DNA of 64,000 nt, from the NCBI GenBank assembly GCA_047936785.1, contig CP176394.1. One strand, given 5' to 3'. This document shows positions 24,717 through 33,027 of this stretch, in pieces (within the stretch, counting starts at the first letter, position 1; every line of letters starts with the position of its first letter). Made by a program: the position numbers and the translations under genes. The notes under the pieces are model-generated. The model was not told the origin of the DNA and made no database searches. It worked only from the letters and a program-made list of their open reading frames with translations. Source of the stretch: Acidaminobacterium chupaoyuni. Its GTDB lineage: Bacteria; Bacillota; Clostridia; Oscillospirales; Butyricicoccaceae.

Positions 24717-26270
24717 ATGAGAAACAGAAAACTGCGCGTTCTAAGTTTGCTGCTGGCGGTCGTCATGCTGGCGGGTCTGTTTGCCGGGTGCTCAAAAAAC
24801 ACGGCGAATGGTGACAGCAAGGATACCGGCAAAACAAGTGAGAAAACATCCACAAAAGACAGCATCACCATTGCAACCATGAGCGAAACTCCGTCTATGT
24901 CCCCCTACGATCATAACGCAACAGCCGGTTCTTATATGAACTTGCTGACCTACAACACGCTGTTTAAATCCAACATGGATATGGAACCTGTTCCTGCTCT
25001 GGTCGATACCTATGAAAATATCAGTGATACCGAATGGAAGATGACTTTGAAAAAAGGCATCAAGTTCCATAACGGCGAAACCATGACAGCCAACGATGTG
25101 AAAGCTTCCATCGAATATGGCAAGACCTTCCCCGAAGTCAGCCTGTATAACGACTGCGTCAAATCGATCGAAGTTGTTGACGATCAGACCTTCATCGTTC
25201 ATACAAACGGCGTTTCCGCTGTGCTGCTCAACCACCTCTGCCATCATGGCAACGCGATCGTGCCGAAATCCCTGATCGATAAAGGCAACGATTTCAATAA
25301 GAACCCCATCGGCTCCGGCCCGTATGTCTTTAAAAACTGGGTTCTGGGCGACAAAGTTGAATTTGAAGCTTTTGCCGATTATTATGACGGCGCACCGGCC
25401 ATCAAAAAGATGACCTGGAAGATCATCCCCGAAGGCTCTTCGAGAACCATTGCTCTGGAAGCCGGCGAGATCGATTTCATCGTGGAAGTGGAAGCGATGG
25501 ATTATGACCGCCTGAAAGAGAACAAAGATGTTTCGATCTATGAGTATAACGCGACAGAACATAACTGGATGATGCTCAACAACGAAAAACCCGGTTTGGA
25601 TAATGTTCTGGTTCGCAAAGCTTTGAACGCCGCCATCGATAAAGAAGCCATCGTCACCGTTGCCTTGAATGGCCGCGGCACCGCGATCACTTCTCATGTG
25701 CCCAACAACCTGCCGGGCTACAGCGATAAAAACGCCGTGAAATATGATCCCGAACAGGCAAAAAAATGGCTGGCGGAATCCGGCGTCCCCGCATCCGATA
25801 TCTATTTCTCGATCATTTGCTCTAACGACACCAAGAAGAGAGCTGCCGAAGTGATCCAGGCCAATGTAAAAGAAGTGCTGGGCATCAAGTGCGATATCGA
25901 ATCCATGGACCTTGCAACTTATCTTTCCACAACAGGCGAGGGCAACTACACGGCTTCTATCGGCAACTATACCGCTTCCGATATGCTTTCCTTCATGATC
26001 GGCGTCTATCATTCCAAATCCATCAACGGTTCCAACAAGACCCGTTTGAACAACAAAGATGTGGACGCGCTGATCGACAAAGCTTCCGCAACGCTTGACC
26101 CCGATGAAAGAAACAAGACATTGGAAGAATGCTCCGCGCTGATTAACGAGCTCTGCCCGCAGGTGCCGATCTATCAGCCCATCAACTTCCGTGCTTATAA
26201 TTCGGGCTTGAAGGGCGTTGAGGTCACACCTTCCGGAACACTGTATTTTGAAAATGTATATTGGGGCTAA
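24717..26270 (+). CDS. family 5 extracellular solute-binding protein 2
   Basis: A 517-residue paralogue of the preceding protein, of identical length. The lipobox is LFAGC with Cys at 25; a short Gly/Asp/Lys linker follows. The binding fold is well conserved with copy 1, but the segment after residue 320 (GRGTAITSHVPNNLPGYSDKNAV) and SIGNYTASDMLSFMIGVYHS differ, which is where ligand specificity could change. ATG 24717 follows GAGGTGA. Monocistronic, with its own TTGCAA-type promoter and a strong terminator. It probably shares the oppBCDF permease at 33-36.8 kb because no other permease is near. Confidence 0.93.
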   Translation: MRNRKLRVLSLLLAVVMLAGLFAGCSKNTANGDSKDTGKTSEKTSTKDSITIATMSETPSMSPYDHNATAGSYMNLLTYNTLFKSNMDMEPVPALVDTYENISDTEWKMTLKKGIKFHNGETMTANDVKASIEYGKTFPEVSLYNDCVKSIEVVDDQTFIVHTNGVSAVLLNHLCHHGNAIVPKSLIDKGNDFNKNPIGSGPYVFKNWVLGDKVEFEAFADYYDGAPAIKKMTWKIIPEGSSRTIALEAGEIDFIVEVEAMDYDRLKENKDVSIYEYNATEHNWMMLNNEKPGLDNVLVRKALNAAIDKEAIVTVALNGRGTAITSHVPNNLPGYSDKNAVKYDPEQAKKWLAESGVPASDIYFSIICSNDTKKRAAEVIQANVKEVLGIKCDIESMDLATYLSTTGEGNYTASIGNYTASDMLSFMIGVYHSKSINGSNKTRLNNKDVDALIDKASATLDPDERNKTLEECSALINELCPQVPIYQPINFRAYNSGLKGVEVTPSGTLYFENVYWG

Positions 26271-26333
26271 TTCGCAAAATACACATTATTAATAATAGCG
26301 TTTCCAAAAAGAAAAAAGAAGAGTGCTGAATAA

Positions 26334-26379
26334 AAGATCCGGCGCCGGTGAGTTTTCTCATCGGCGCCGGATCTTTTTG
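26334..26379 (+). terminator. strong rho-independent terminator after binding protein 2
   Basis: Long stem GATCCGGCGCCGGTGAG/CTCATCGGCGCCGGATC with a TTTT loop and T5 tail. Confidence 0.92.
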
Positions 26380-26705
26380 CCTGTTATAACAGAAAGGAAA
26401 CGGGAAAACATCGCGGCGGCGGAAAAAGACAAGAAGCTGCACGGCACATCAAAAAAAGAGAACTGCGGACAAAAAGACTGAAAAAGCGCTGAGAAAAAAG
26501 AAAACCCGAAATTCTTACACTTTGACAAGAAAATGTTTAAAAAATGTATATATCATATAATATGTCAAAGTAGGCAAGTGGCAAAATGACTAAAAATTAA
26601 ACATTAAAATGACTGCAAAAAGGCAACATAACCATTATTTATGAATAATTGATGACTAAATATGGCGAAATGTAAATTAAAATTAATAAAAAATTATTTT
26701 TTATG
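26380..26705. other. AT-rich intergenic region before the third binding-protein gene
   Basis: About 325 bases, no credible gene. Short A/T-rich direct repeats (for example AAAATGACT/AAAATGACTG near 26585 and 26610) are present; no stable hairpin was seen. Confidence 0.6.
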
Positions 26706-26734
26706 TTGCAATTTCACAATAAAGCTATTATAAT
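26706..26734 (+). promoter_or_regulatory. promoter of binding protein 3
   Basis: TTGCAA (26706-26711), 17-base spacer, TATAAT (26729-26734). The leader is about 95 bases. Confidence 0.82.
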
Positions 26735-26834
26735 ACGAATCACCGGAAGGGTAATTCGGCCCTGCCGAGTAAAACGATTGAACTGTTATCCAAGGCTTTG
26801 GATAGGTTCAAAAATATTATATGAGGTGAAATCA

Positions 26835-28391
26835 ATGAGAAACCGCAAACTGCGCGTGCTGAGCTTGATCCTCGCCACCATGATGCTGGTTGGTATGCTG
26901 GCTGGTTGCTCTTCCAAGGGAAGCAGTGACAAAAACAGCGACAAGACCACAGGTGACAGCTCCAAGGGCACAGCGAAAGACACACTGATTGTCGCTACAA
27001 TGAGCGAAACTCCTTCTGTTCACTATGCTGACCACAATGCAACAGCTGGTTCTTATGTCAATGCTCTGACATATGACACATTGTTCAGAAGTGATAAAGA
27101 CCTGAAGCCCCAGCCTCACCTGGTTGAGAGCTACGAAAACCTCTCCGATACCGTATGGCAGTTCAAACTGAAATCCGGCATCAAGTTCCATAACGGCGAA
27201 ACAATGACCGCTAACGATGTTAAGGCTTCTCTGGAAAAAGCGAAGACTTATCCTGAAGTCAGCCTGTATAACGATTCCATCTCTTCTGTTGAAGTTGTGG
27301 ATGACCTGACTTTCAAAATCACAACTCCCGCTCCTTCCGCGATCCTGCTGAACAACCTTTGCCATCACGGCAATGCCATTGTTCCGAAGTCTCTGATCGA
27401 TTCCAACAACGATTTCGGCAAGAACCCCATCGGTTCCGGCCCCTATGTCTTCAAAAACTGGACACTGGGCGACAGCCTGGAATTCGAAGCCTTTGCTGAT
27501 TATTTTGATGGCGCTCCCGCTATCAAGAAGATCGTTTGGAAGACCATTCCCGAAGGTTCCTCCAGAACCATCGCTATGGAAGCCGGCGAAGTCGACTTCG
27601 TTATCGAAGTTGAAGCAATGGACGCTGACCGTCTGAAGGAAAATTCCGATGTCACCGTTTATGAATTCAACTCCACAGAAGAAAACTGGCTGATGCTGAA
27701 CAACGAAAAGCCCGGCCTGGATAATGTTCTGGTTCGTAAGGCCATCAATGCCGCTATCGATAAGGATTCCGTTGTTACCGTTGCTATGAACGGCCAGGGC
27801 AAACCCGCTCTGTCTGCCTGCCCTGCAAACCTGCTCGGCGCCAGCGATGAAAACACAGACAAGTATGATGTGGAAAAGGCTAAGAAATATCTGGCTGATT
27901 CCAAAGTGGATCCCGCTTCTGTGAAGCTGTCCATCATCTGCTCCAACGACTGGAAAAAGCGTGCCGGCGAAGTAATTCAGGCGAACCTGAAAGAAGTTGG
28001 CATCACTGCTGATATCGAATCCATGGACCTTGCAACATATCTGTCCACAACAGCTGAAGGCAACTATACAGCAGCTATCGGTGGCTACACCGCTTCTGAC
28101 ATGGTTTCCTACATGGTTGGTGTGTATCATTCGAAATCCATCAACGCTTCCAACAAAACCCGTGTGAACGACGCTAAGGTTGATGAGCTGATCGACAAAG
28201 CAGCAGCTACCATCGACGAAGGCGAAAGAGAAAAGATCCTGAAAGAATGCACCGCTCGCCTGAATGATCTGTGCACACAGGCTCCTCTGTTCCAGGGCGT
28301 TGTAATGCGTGCTTACAACAAGAACCTCGAAGGCGTTCTGATCACCAACAGCGGTGATATGTACTTCGACAAAGCTAAGTGGGCTGCCTAA
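26835..28391 (+). CDS. family 5 extracellular solute-binding protein 3
   Basis: A 518-residue paralogue with lipobox MLAGC (Cys at 25) and a Ser/Lys/Thr linker. It has the same fold and block motifs as copies 1 and 2. Differences in likely pocket regions include ETPSVHYADHNA near residue 60, GQGKPALSACPANLLGASDENT and SNDWKKRAGEV. Codon choice differs from the neighbours: GCT, GGT, GTT and TCT/TCC are favoured over the GCG/GGC/GTG common in the window, as in very highly expressed genes, so this may be the most abundant receptor. ATG 26835 follows GAGGTGA. Monocistronic. Confidence 0.93.
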   Translation: MRNRKLRVLSLILATMMLVGMLAGCSSKGSSDKNSDKTTGDSSKGTAKDTLIVATMSETPSVHYADHNATAGSYVNALTYDTLFRSDKDLKPQPHLVESYENLSDTVWQFKLKSGIKFHNGETMTANDVKASLEKAKTYPEVSLYNDSISSVEVVDDLTFKITTPAPSAILLNNLCHHGNAIVPKSLIDSNNDFGKNPIGSGPYVFKNWTLGDSLEFEAFADYFDGAPAIKKIVWKTIPEGSSRTIAMEAGEVDFVIEVEAMDADRLKENSDVTVYEFNSTEENWLMLNNEKPGLDNVLVRKAINAAIDKDSVVTVAMNGQGKPALSACPANLLGASDENTDKYDVEKAKKYLADSKVDPASVKLSIICSNDWKKRAGEVIQANLKEVGITADIESMDLATYLSTTAEGNYTAAIGGYTASDMVSYMVGVYHSKSINASNKTRVNDAKVDELIDKAAATIDEGEREKILKECTARLNDLCTQAPLFQGVVMRAYNKNLEGVLITNSGDMYFDKAKWAA

Positions 28392-28417
28392 GCTTCACAG
28401 CTTTCAAACAGCAAACA

Positions 28418-28453
28418 AAAGCCGATGCTCTGATGAGCATCGGCTTTTTTCTT
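28418..28453 (+). terminator. rho-independent terminator after binding protein 3
   Basis: Stem AAGCCGATGCTC/GAGCATCGGCTT with a four-base loop and T6 tail. Confidence 0.93.
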
Positions 28454-28740
28454 GTTTAAAAAGAGGATGCAACGACCTGCTGCGGCTGCTTTATCATATT
28501 TTCAAGAAAACATATCTTGCGAAAGACAAGGTGCGCTTTCAACATATAAATTCGATATAGCATATTTATCGCAAAATTATAAATAATATGCTGAAAATTA
28601 TAAAAGCAAGATAATGCAATTATTGAAAACGATGCCTCGAAAACCTCGAAATCGTTTGTGTAAAAACAACAGATATTCAATATATTGAATATCGTATAAT
28701 ATCATAAACTCCAAATCGTTCTGAAATGGCCGAAAAAGCC
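28454..28740. other. AT-rich intergenic region before the fourth binding-protein gene
   Basis: About 290 bases. An inverted-repeat-like tract AATATTCAATATATTGAATATCG lies at about 28674-28693 in part; no gene is seen. Confidence 0.55.
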
Positions 28741-28769
28741 TTGCAACCCTTGGTATCAGCCCCTATAAT
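28741..28769 (+). promoter_or_regulatory. promoter of binding protein 4
   Basis: TTGCAA (28741-28746), 17-base spacer, TATAAT (28764-28769); leader about 48 bases. Confidence 0.8.
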
Positions 28770-28823
28770 ACAAAACAAGCCGCAAGAACCGGCGGCAAAA
28801 CATTACTTTATGAGGTGATACCG

Positions 28824-30386
28824 ATGAGCAGAAAAAGAAAATGGATGAGCATGGTAACAGTGATGGTGATGCTGATTAGCCTGCTGACAGGGTGCGCGAA
28901 GGATGCTTCGGTATCCGGCAAAAAAACCGAGGGCAGCGAACAGGTTCAGCCCACGGGCGCATCGACCAAAGATACTTTGGTCGTGGCCACCACAAGCGAA
29001 ACCCCCACCATGAGCCCCTATTCCCACAACGCGGTGGCAGGCTCTTACATGAACTTGCTGACTTACAACACATTGTTTCGCACAGATATGAAACTGAATC
29101 CCGAACCTTCACTGGTGGAAAGCTATGAAACCGCCAGCGACACCGAATGGGTCTTCCATTTGAAAAAAGGCGTCAAATTCCATGACGGAAGCGAAATGAA
29201 GGCCGCCGATGTGAAAGCATCGCTGGAATATGCAAAAACTTTCCCCGAGGTTTCTCAATATAACAAATCCATCGTGTCGGTGGAAGCGGTGGATGATTAC
29301 ACCGTGAAGATCACCACTGACGGCCCCAGCGCCGTGCTGCTGAACAACCTTTGCCACCACGGCAACGCCATTGTTCCCAAAGCCCTGATCGACAGCGGCA
29401 ACGATTTCAACAAGAACCCCGTTGGCACAGGCCCTTATGTTTTGAAAAAGTGGACATTGGGCGACAGTCTGGAATTTGAAAGCTTTGATGATTATTTCGG
29501 CGGCGCGCCGGCCATCAAAAAAATGACATGGAAGATCATCCCCGAAGGTTCTTCCAGAACCATCGCGCTGGAAGCCGGCGAAGTGGATATGATCATTGAA
29601 GTGGAAGCCATGGATGCGCAGCGCATCAAAGATAACAAAGATTTAACTTTACTGAGAACCCAATCCACCGCGCTGAACTGGATGGTTTTGAATAATGAAA
29701 AGCCCGGCCTCGACAATCAGCAGGTTCGCCACGCCATCAACTGCGCCATCAACAAAGAAAATGTGGTCACCGTGGCGCTGAATGGCATGGGCACTGTGAC
29801 AAAAGGCATGGGCGCGCCGATGCTGGCGGGTTACAGCGCTGAAAACGAAGAAACCTATGACCTGAAAAAAGCAAAAGAATATATGAAAGATTCGGGCGTT
29901 GATCCGAAGACCGTTGAATTATCCATCATCTGTTCCAACGACACGAAAAAACGCGCCGCAGAAGTGATCCAGGCGGATCTTTCCGAGATCGGCATCAAGG
30001 CTGAAATCGAAACAATGGATCTGGCCACTTATCTTTCGGCCACGGTAGAAGGCAATTTCACCGCCTGCATCGGCGGATATACAGCCACTGACCTGGTCTC
30101 TCATGTAACGGGCGTTTTCGATAGCTCTTCGATCAATGCTTCCAACCAGGCAAGATTCAGCAACCCCGAAGTGGATGAGCTGATCCATCAGGCTTCTTCC
30201 ACAGTGGATGAAGAAGCGCGCAACAAGATCTTGAAAAACCTGATGGGCAAAATGAACGAATATCTGCCCAACATCTCTTTGTATACGGCGGATACCCTCC
30301 GCGCCTACAATTCGGGCCTGCAGGGGGTGGAAGTCAACGCCGGCGGCACCATGTATATGGAAAAGATCAGCTGGAAAGCAAACTAA
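28824..30386 (+). CDS. family 5 extracellular solute-binding protein 4
   Basis: A 520-residue paralogue with a distinct signal peptide ending SLLTGC (Cys at 24). The core motifs WKIIPEGSSRTIALEAGE and NNEKPGLDN are retained, but it is visibly more diverged than copies 1-3: NEKPGLDNQQVRHAINCAINKENV, ETMDLATYLSATVEGNFTAC and a different C-terminus. ATG 28824 follows GAGGTGATA; three upstream codons in frame lack a site. Own TTGCAA-type promoter and terminator. Confidence 0.93.
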   Translation: MSRKRKWMSMVTVMVMLISLLTGCAKDASVSGKKTEGSEQVQPTGASTKDTLVVATTSETPTMSPYSHNAVAGSYMNLLTYNTLFRTDMKLNPEPSLVESYETASDTEWVFHLKKGVKFHDGSEMKAADVKASLEYAKTFPEVSQYNKSIVSVEAVDDYTVKITTDGPSAVLLNNLCHHGNAIVPKALIDSGNDFNKNPVGTGPYVLKKWTLGDSLEFESFDDYFGGAPAIKKMTWKIIPEGSSRTIALEAGEVDMIIEVEAMDAQRIKDNKDLTLLRTQSTALNWMVLNNEKPGLDNQQVRHAINCAINKENVVTVALNGMGTVTKGMGAPMLAGYSAENEETYDLKKAKEYMKDSGVDPKTVELSIICSNDTKKRAAEVIQADLSEIGIKAEIETMDLATYLSATVEGNFTACIGGYTATDLVSHVTGVFDSSSINASNQARFSNPEVDELIHQASSTVDEEARNKILKNLMGKMNEYLPNISLYTADTLRAYNSGLQGVEVNAGGTMYMEKISWKAN

Positions 30387-30432
30387 GCCAAACAACTCCC
30401 TCTGAAATTCCCTCGAATTTCAACTCATATAA

Positions 30433-30476
30433 AAAAGCAGGGCTTCGCCGTTCTTATGGCGAAGCCCTGCTTTTGC
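30433..30476 (+). terminator. strong rho-independent terminator after binding protein 4
   Basis: Seventeen-base stem AAAAGCAGGGCTTCGCC/GGCGAAGCCCTGCTTTT with an eight-base loop. Confidence 0.92.
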
Positions 30477-30718
30477 ACTGCTGTAAAAAGTCGGAAATTC
30501 GCAAAAAGAAGAAAAAAGCATAAAAAGATGAAAAAATAGCAAAATACACAGAAGCCGGGATTTAGGAAGATAAAATATGGAATATATTCACAATCGATAT
30601 TTCGAAAAGTAAGAAATAAATTTTAGCGGATAGACAAAAGGAATAAAAGCGGCGGGCACTTATTGTGCAAAAAGAAAAGGGAAAAAACATCGGCGGTGCA
30701 GCCTTCAAAAGCAGGTGC
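30477..30718. other. intergenic region before the fifth binding-protein gene
   Basis: About 240 bases (310 including promoter and leader), A-rich, with no gene or structure that I can support. Confidence 0.55.
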
Positions 30719-30748
30719 TTGAAATGTTCTTATCTTTTACTCTATAAT
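30719..30748 (+). promoter_or_regulatory. promoter of binding protein 5
   Basis: TTGAAA (30719-30724), 18-base spacer, TATAAT (30743-30748). This one departs from the TTGCAA-N17 form of the other four. Confidence 0.65.
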
Positions 30749-30786
30749 AAGAAACAGTTGGGAAAAAGAAAGAAATTGAGGGAAAA

Positions 30787-32367
30787 ATGAAACGGCCGAT
30801 GAAAAAAAGTTTATGGGCGGCAGGCGGCGTTGTCATCGTCGCGGTGATCTGTGCGCTGGTTCTATTCAGCCAGAAAAAAGCGGATCCGGCCCAAGATGAT
30901 CCTTTGAAAACACAGCAGGTTCCGGCGGATGCCCGCGCGGAAACACTTGTGGTGGCTTCGGGCAGCGAGCCCCCCTCTCTGACAACGACAGAGCATAACG
31001 CTCAGGCGGGCACAGCGATCAACTTGCTGTTATATAACACACTGGTGAAATATGATGAAAAGCTGAACCCGGTGCCCGATTTGGCCGAAAGCTATGAAAA
31101 TATTTCAGAGACGGAATGGATCTTCCATTTGCGCCATGGCGTAAAATTCCACGACGGAAAAGAAATGACGGCTGCGGATGTGGCGGCTTCTATTCAACAT
31201 GCCCAAAAGTCCCCCGAAGTCAGCCTTTACAGTTCCTCTGTCGCCAAGATCGAAGAGGTGGATTCTTATACGGTGAAGATCACCACAGACGGCCCGGCGG
31301 CCACGCTGATCGATCAGCTTTGCCAGCACGGCAATTCCATTCTGCCGAAGGAGCTGCTGGATAAAGGGAACAATTTCAATAAGAATCCCATTGGAACGGG
31401 GCCTTATCGCTTTTTAAGATGGGTTCCCGGCGAACGCGTGGAACTGGAAGCTTTCAGCGGCTATTTTGACAGACAGAGCCGCCCCGCTTTGAAATATCTG
31501 ATATGGCGCGTGATCCCCGAAGGCGCAACGCGCACCGCGGCGCTGGAACGCGGCGAAGTGGATTATGTGGTGGATATCGAAACCGGCGATGTGGAGCAGC
31601 TGGCGAAAAACCAGAATATTACGGTGAGCGAAGTGCCTTCCACAGCCCAGACCAGCCTGATGCTGAATAACACGGCGCCGGGGCTGAACCGGCAGGATGT
31701 AAGGCGGGCGATCTACAGCGCCATCGACCGCGAAAAAGTTGTGAAAACGGCGCTCAACGGCCACGGCATCGCGGCCTATGCGCAGGCGCCCGCCAATCTG
31801 GAAGGGGCCACCACAGAAGGCTGTGACCCTTATGACCCGGAATTGGCCAAAAGCCTGATGGCGCAATCGGGCATCGATCCTTCAAAGCTCAATCTTTCCA
31901 TCATCTGCAGCAACAGCACGAAAAAGCGGGCCGCGCTGTCGATTCAGGAGGATCTGAGCCAGTTGGGCATCACCTGCGATATCACGATGCTGGATTTGGC
32001 GACTTATCTGGCCACCACCTCAGAGGGCAACTATACGGCCGCGGTGGGCGGCTTTTCAACGGGCGATATGATCTCTTATCTTGTGGGGGTGTTCCACTCC
32101 AATTCTATCACCACCACCAACCGATGCCGGTTGAATAACGCTATGGTGGATATGCTCATCGATGAGGCCGCCAAAACATTGGAAGCTTCACAGCGCAAAG
32201 ATCTGCTGCGCCAATGCAACTCTCTGCTCAATTCGCTTTGCCCCCAGGTGCCGCTTTATCAGGAAGCCGTGGTGCAAGCCTATGCTTCCGATTTAAAAGG
32301 GGTCAAGCTCAGCCCCTTGGGAATCGTTCATTTTAACGAAGTTTCCCGCGACAGCGCAAAGGGATGA
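30787..32367 (+). CDS. family 5 solute-binding protein 5, divergent, without lipobox
   Basis: A 526-residue family 5 binding protein, the most diverged of the five. Its N-terminus has a hydrophobic segment (about residues 9-27) whose only Cys (22) is preceded by AVI, so the lipobox rule (Gly/Ala/Ser before Cys) fails; it may stay anchored by an uncleaved helix or be cut by signal peptidase I. Core motifs are altered: WRVIPEGATRTAALERGEVD, NNTAPGLNRQDVRRAI, TMLDLATYLATTSEGNYTAA. ATG 30787 follows GAGGGAAAA. Its codons are more GC-rich than those of copy 3, suggesting lower expression. Own promoter and terminator. Confidence 0.9.
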   Translation: MKRPMKKSLWAAGGVVIVAVICALVLFSQKKADPAQDDPLKTQQVPADARAETLVVASGSEPPSLTTTEHNAQAGTAINLLLYNTLVKYDEKLNPVPDLAESYENISETEWIFHLRHGVKFHDGKEMTAADVAASIQHAQKSPEVSLYSSSVAKIEEVDSYTVKITTDGPAATLIDQLCQHGNSILPKELLDKGNNFNKNPIGTGPYRFLRWVPGERVELEAFSGYFDRQSRPALKYLIWRVIPEGATRTAALERGEVDYVVDIETGDVEQLAKNQNITVSEVPSTAQTSLMLNNTAPGLNRQDVRRAIYSAIDREKVVKTALNGHGIAAYAQAPANLEGATTEGCDPYDPELAKSLMAQSGIDPSKLNLSIICSNSTKKRAALSIQEDLSQLGITCDITMLDLATYLATTSEGNYTAAVGGFSTGDMISYLVGVFHSNSITTTNRCRLNNAMVDMLIDEAAKTLEASQRKDLLRQCNSLLNSLCPQVPLYQEAVVQAYASDLKGVKLSPLGIVHFNEVSRDSAKG

Positions 32368-32388
32368 GGCGCAAAACCGAATCGAATC

Positions 32389-32438
32389 AAAGCCCCCGCC
32401 GAAGACTGTTTTTCGGCGGGGGCTTTTCTTTTTGCCGG
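32389..32438 (+). terminator. strong rho-independent terminator after binding protein 5
   Basis: Stem AAAGCCCCCGCCGAA/TTCGGCGGGGGCTTT with an eight-base loop and T-rich tail. Confidence 0.93.
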
Positions 32439-32731
32439 GCGGGGTTTTGATAAAAAACAGCCCACGGGCGGGGGCGCCAATAACATAATGTTAAAAAAGA
32501 AAAAATGTGGAAGAATAGAACCCTAATTGTTTAACAAATCGTTAAATTTGTGAGAAAACGCATAAATACAGAATTCAAAAACTTATAAAATGTAAATAAT
32601 GCACAAAATATGAAAAAGATAATGGTATTTTATGCCATTTTAATTGTGCAATAAGACAAAGAAGACTATTAAAAATTGTGCATTTGTGAACTTTATAAAC
32701 AACAATTATTAATATTTATTTAAAACAATTG
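32439..32731. other. very AT-rich intergenic region before the oppBCDF promoter
   Basis: About 290 bases with repeated AATTGTG-type words (near 32545, 32643, 32677). No gene is supported. Confidence 0.6.
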
Positions 32732-32760
32732 TTGCAATTCACTATTATTAAATATATAAT
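32732..32760 (+). promoter_or_regulatory. promoter of the oppBCDF operon
   Basis: TTGCAA (32732-32737), 17-base spacer, TATAAT (32755-32760), the same layout as the promoters of binding proteins 1-4. Confidence 0.8.
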
Positions 32761-32767
32761 ACTAAAC

Positions 32768-33027
32768 ACACATGGCAAAAGAAAACGAGTTTCGAGCATC
32801 TTCTTGTTTTTCACCGTTTTTTCGGCTTAGGGGGCGAAAAAACGAAGGGCAAAGAGAAGGAATCAGAAACTGAAAACTGCCTTGTGGCTGTTTCATCGTC
32901 AGACCATCCCCGCAGCTGTGTGGGGCGCTGTGCTTCCTGCCATACTATGTGGAAAACAGGAGCTTCGACATAATAGGGCAGGCGAAGAAACAAATTTTCT
33001 GGAAAAACAGAGAAAGTAGGAGGACAC
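32768..33027 (+). promoter_or_regulatory. long structured 5' leader of the oppBCDF operon
   Basis: About 260 untranslated bases separate the promoter from the first start codon. The leader is richer in GC than the DNA before it and can fold: a perfect ten-base inverted repeat (32815-32824 with 32835-32844) and a long imperfect stem formed by about 32934-32953 with 32969-32989. It does not match a riboswitch class that I know, and no leader peptide with a good ribosome site was found. Confidence 0.5.

Noticed and set aside
22732..28130. Long antisense frames opposite the receptor genes (406-432 codons)
   Set aside because: Three similar frames lie opposite three paralogues, as expected from shared sense sequence; none has a start site or motifs.
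22246..32731. Repeated AATTGTGAA and related words in the receptor intergenic regions as a possible operator
   Set aside because: They are short, AT-rich, irregularly placed and also occur outside the locus (near 20093), so chance is sufficient.
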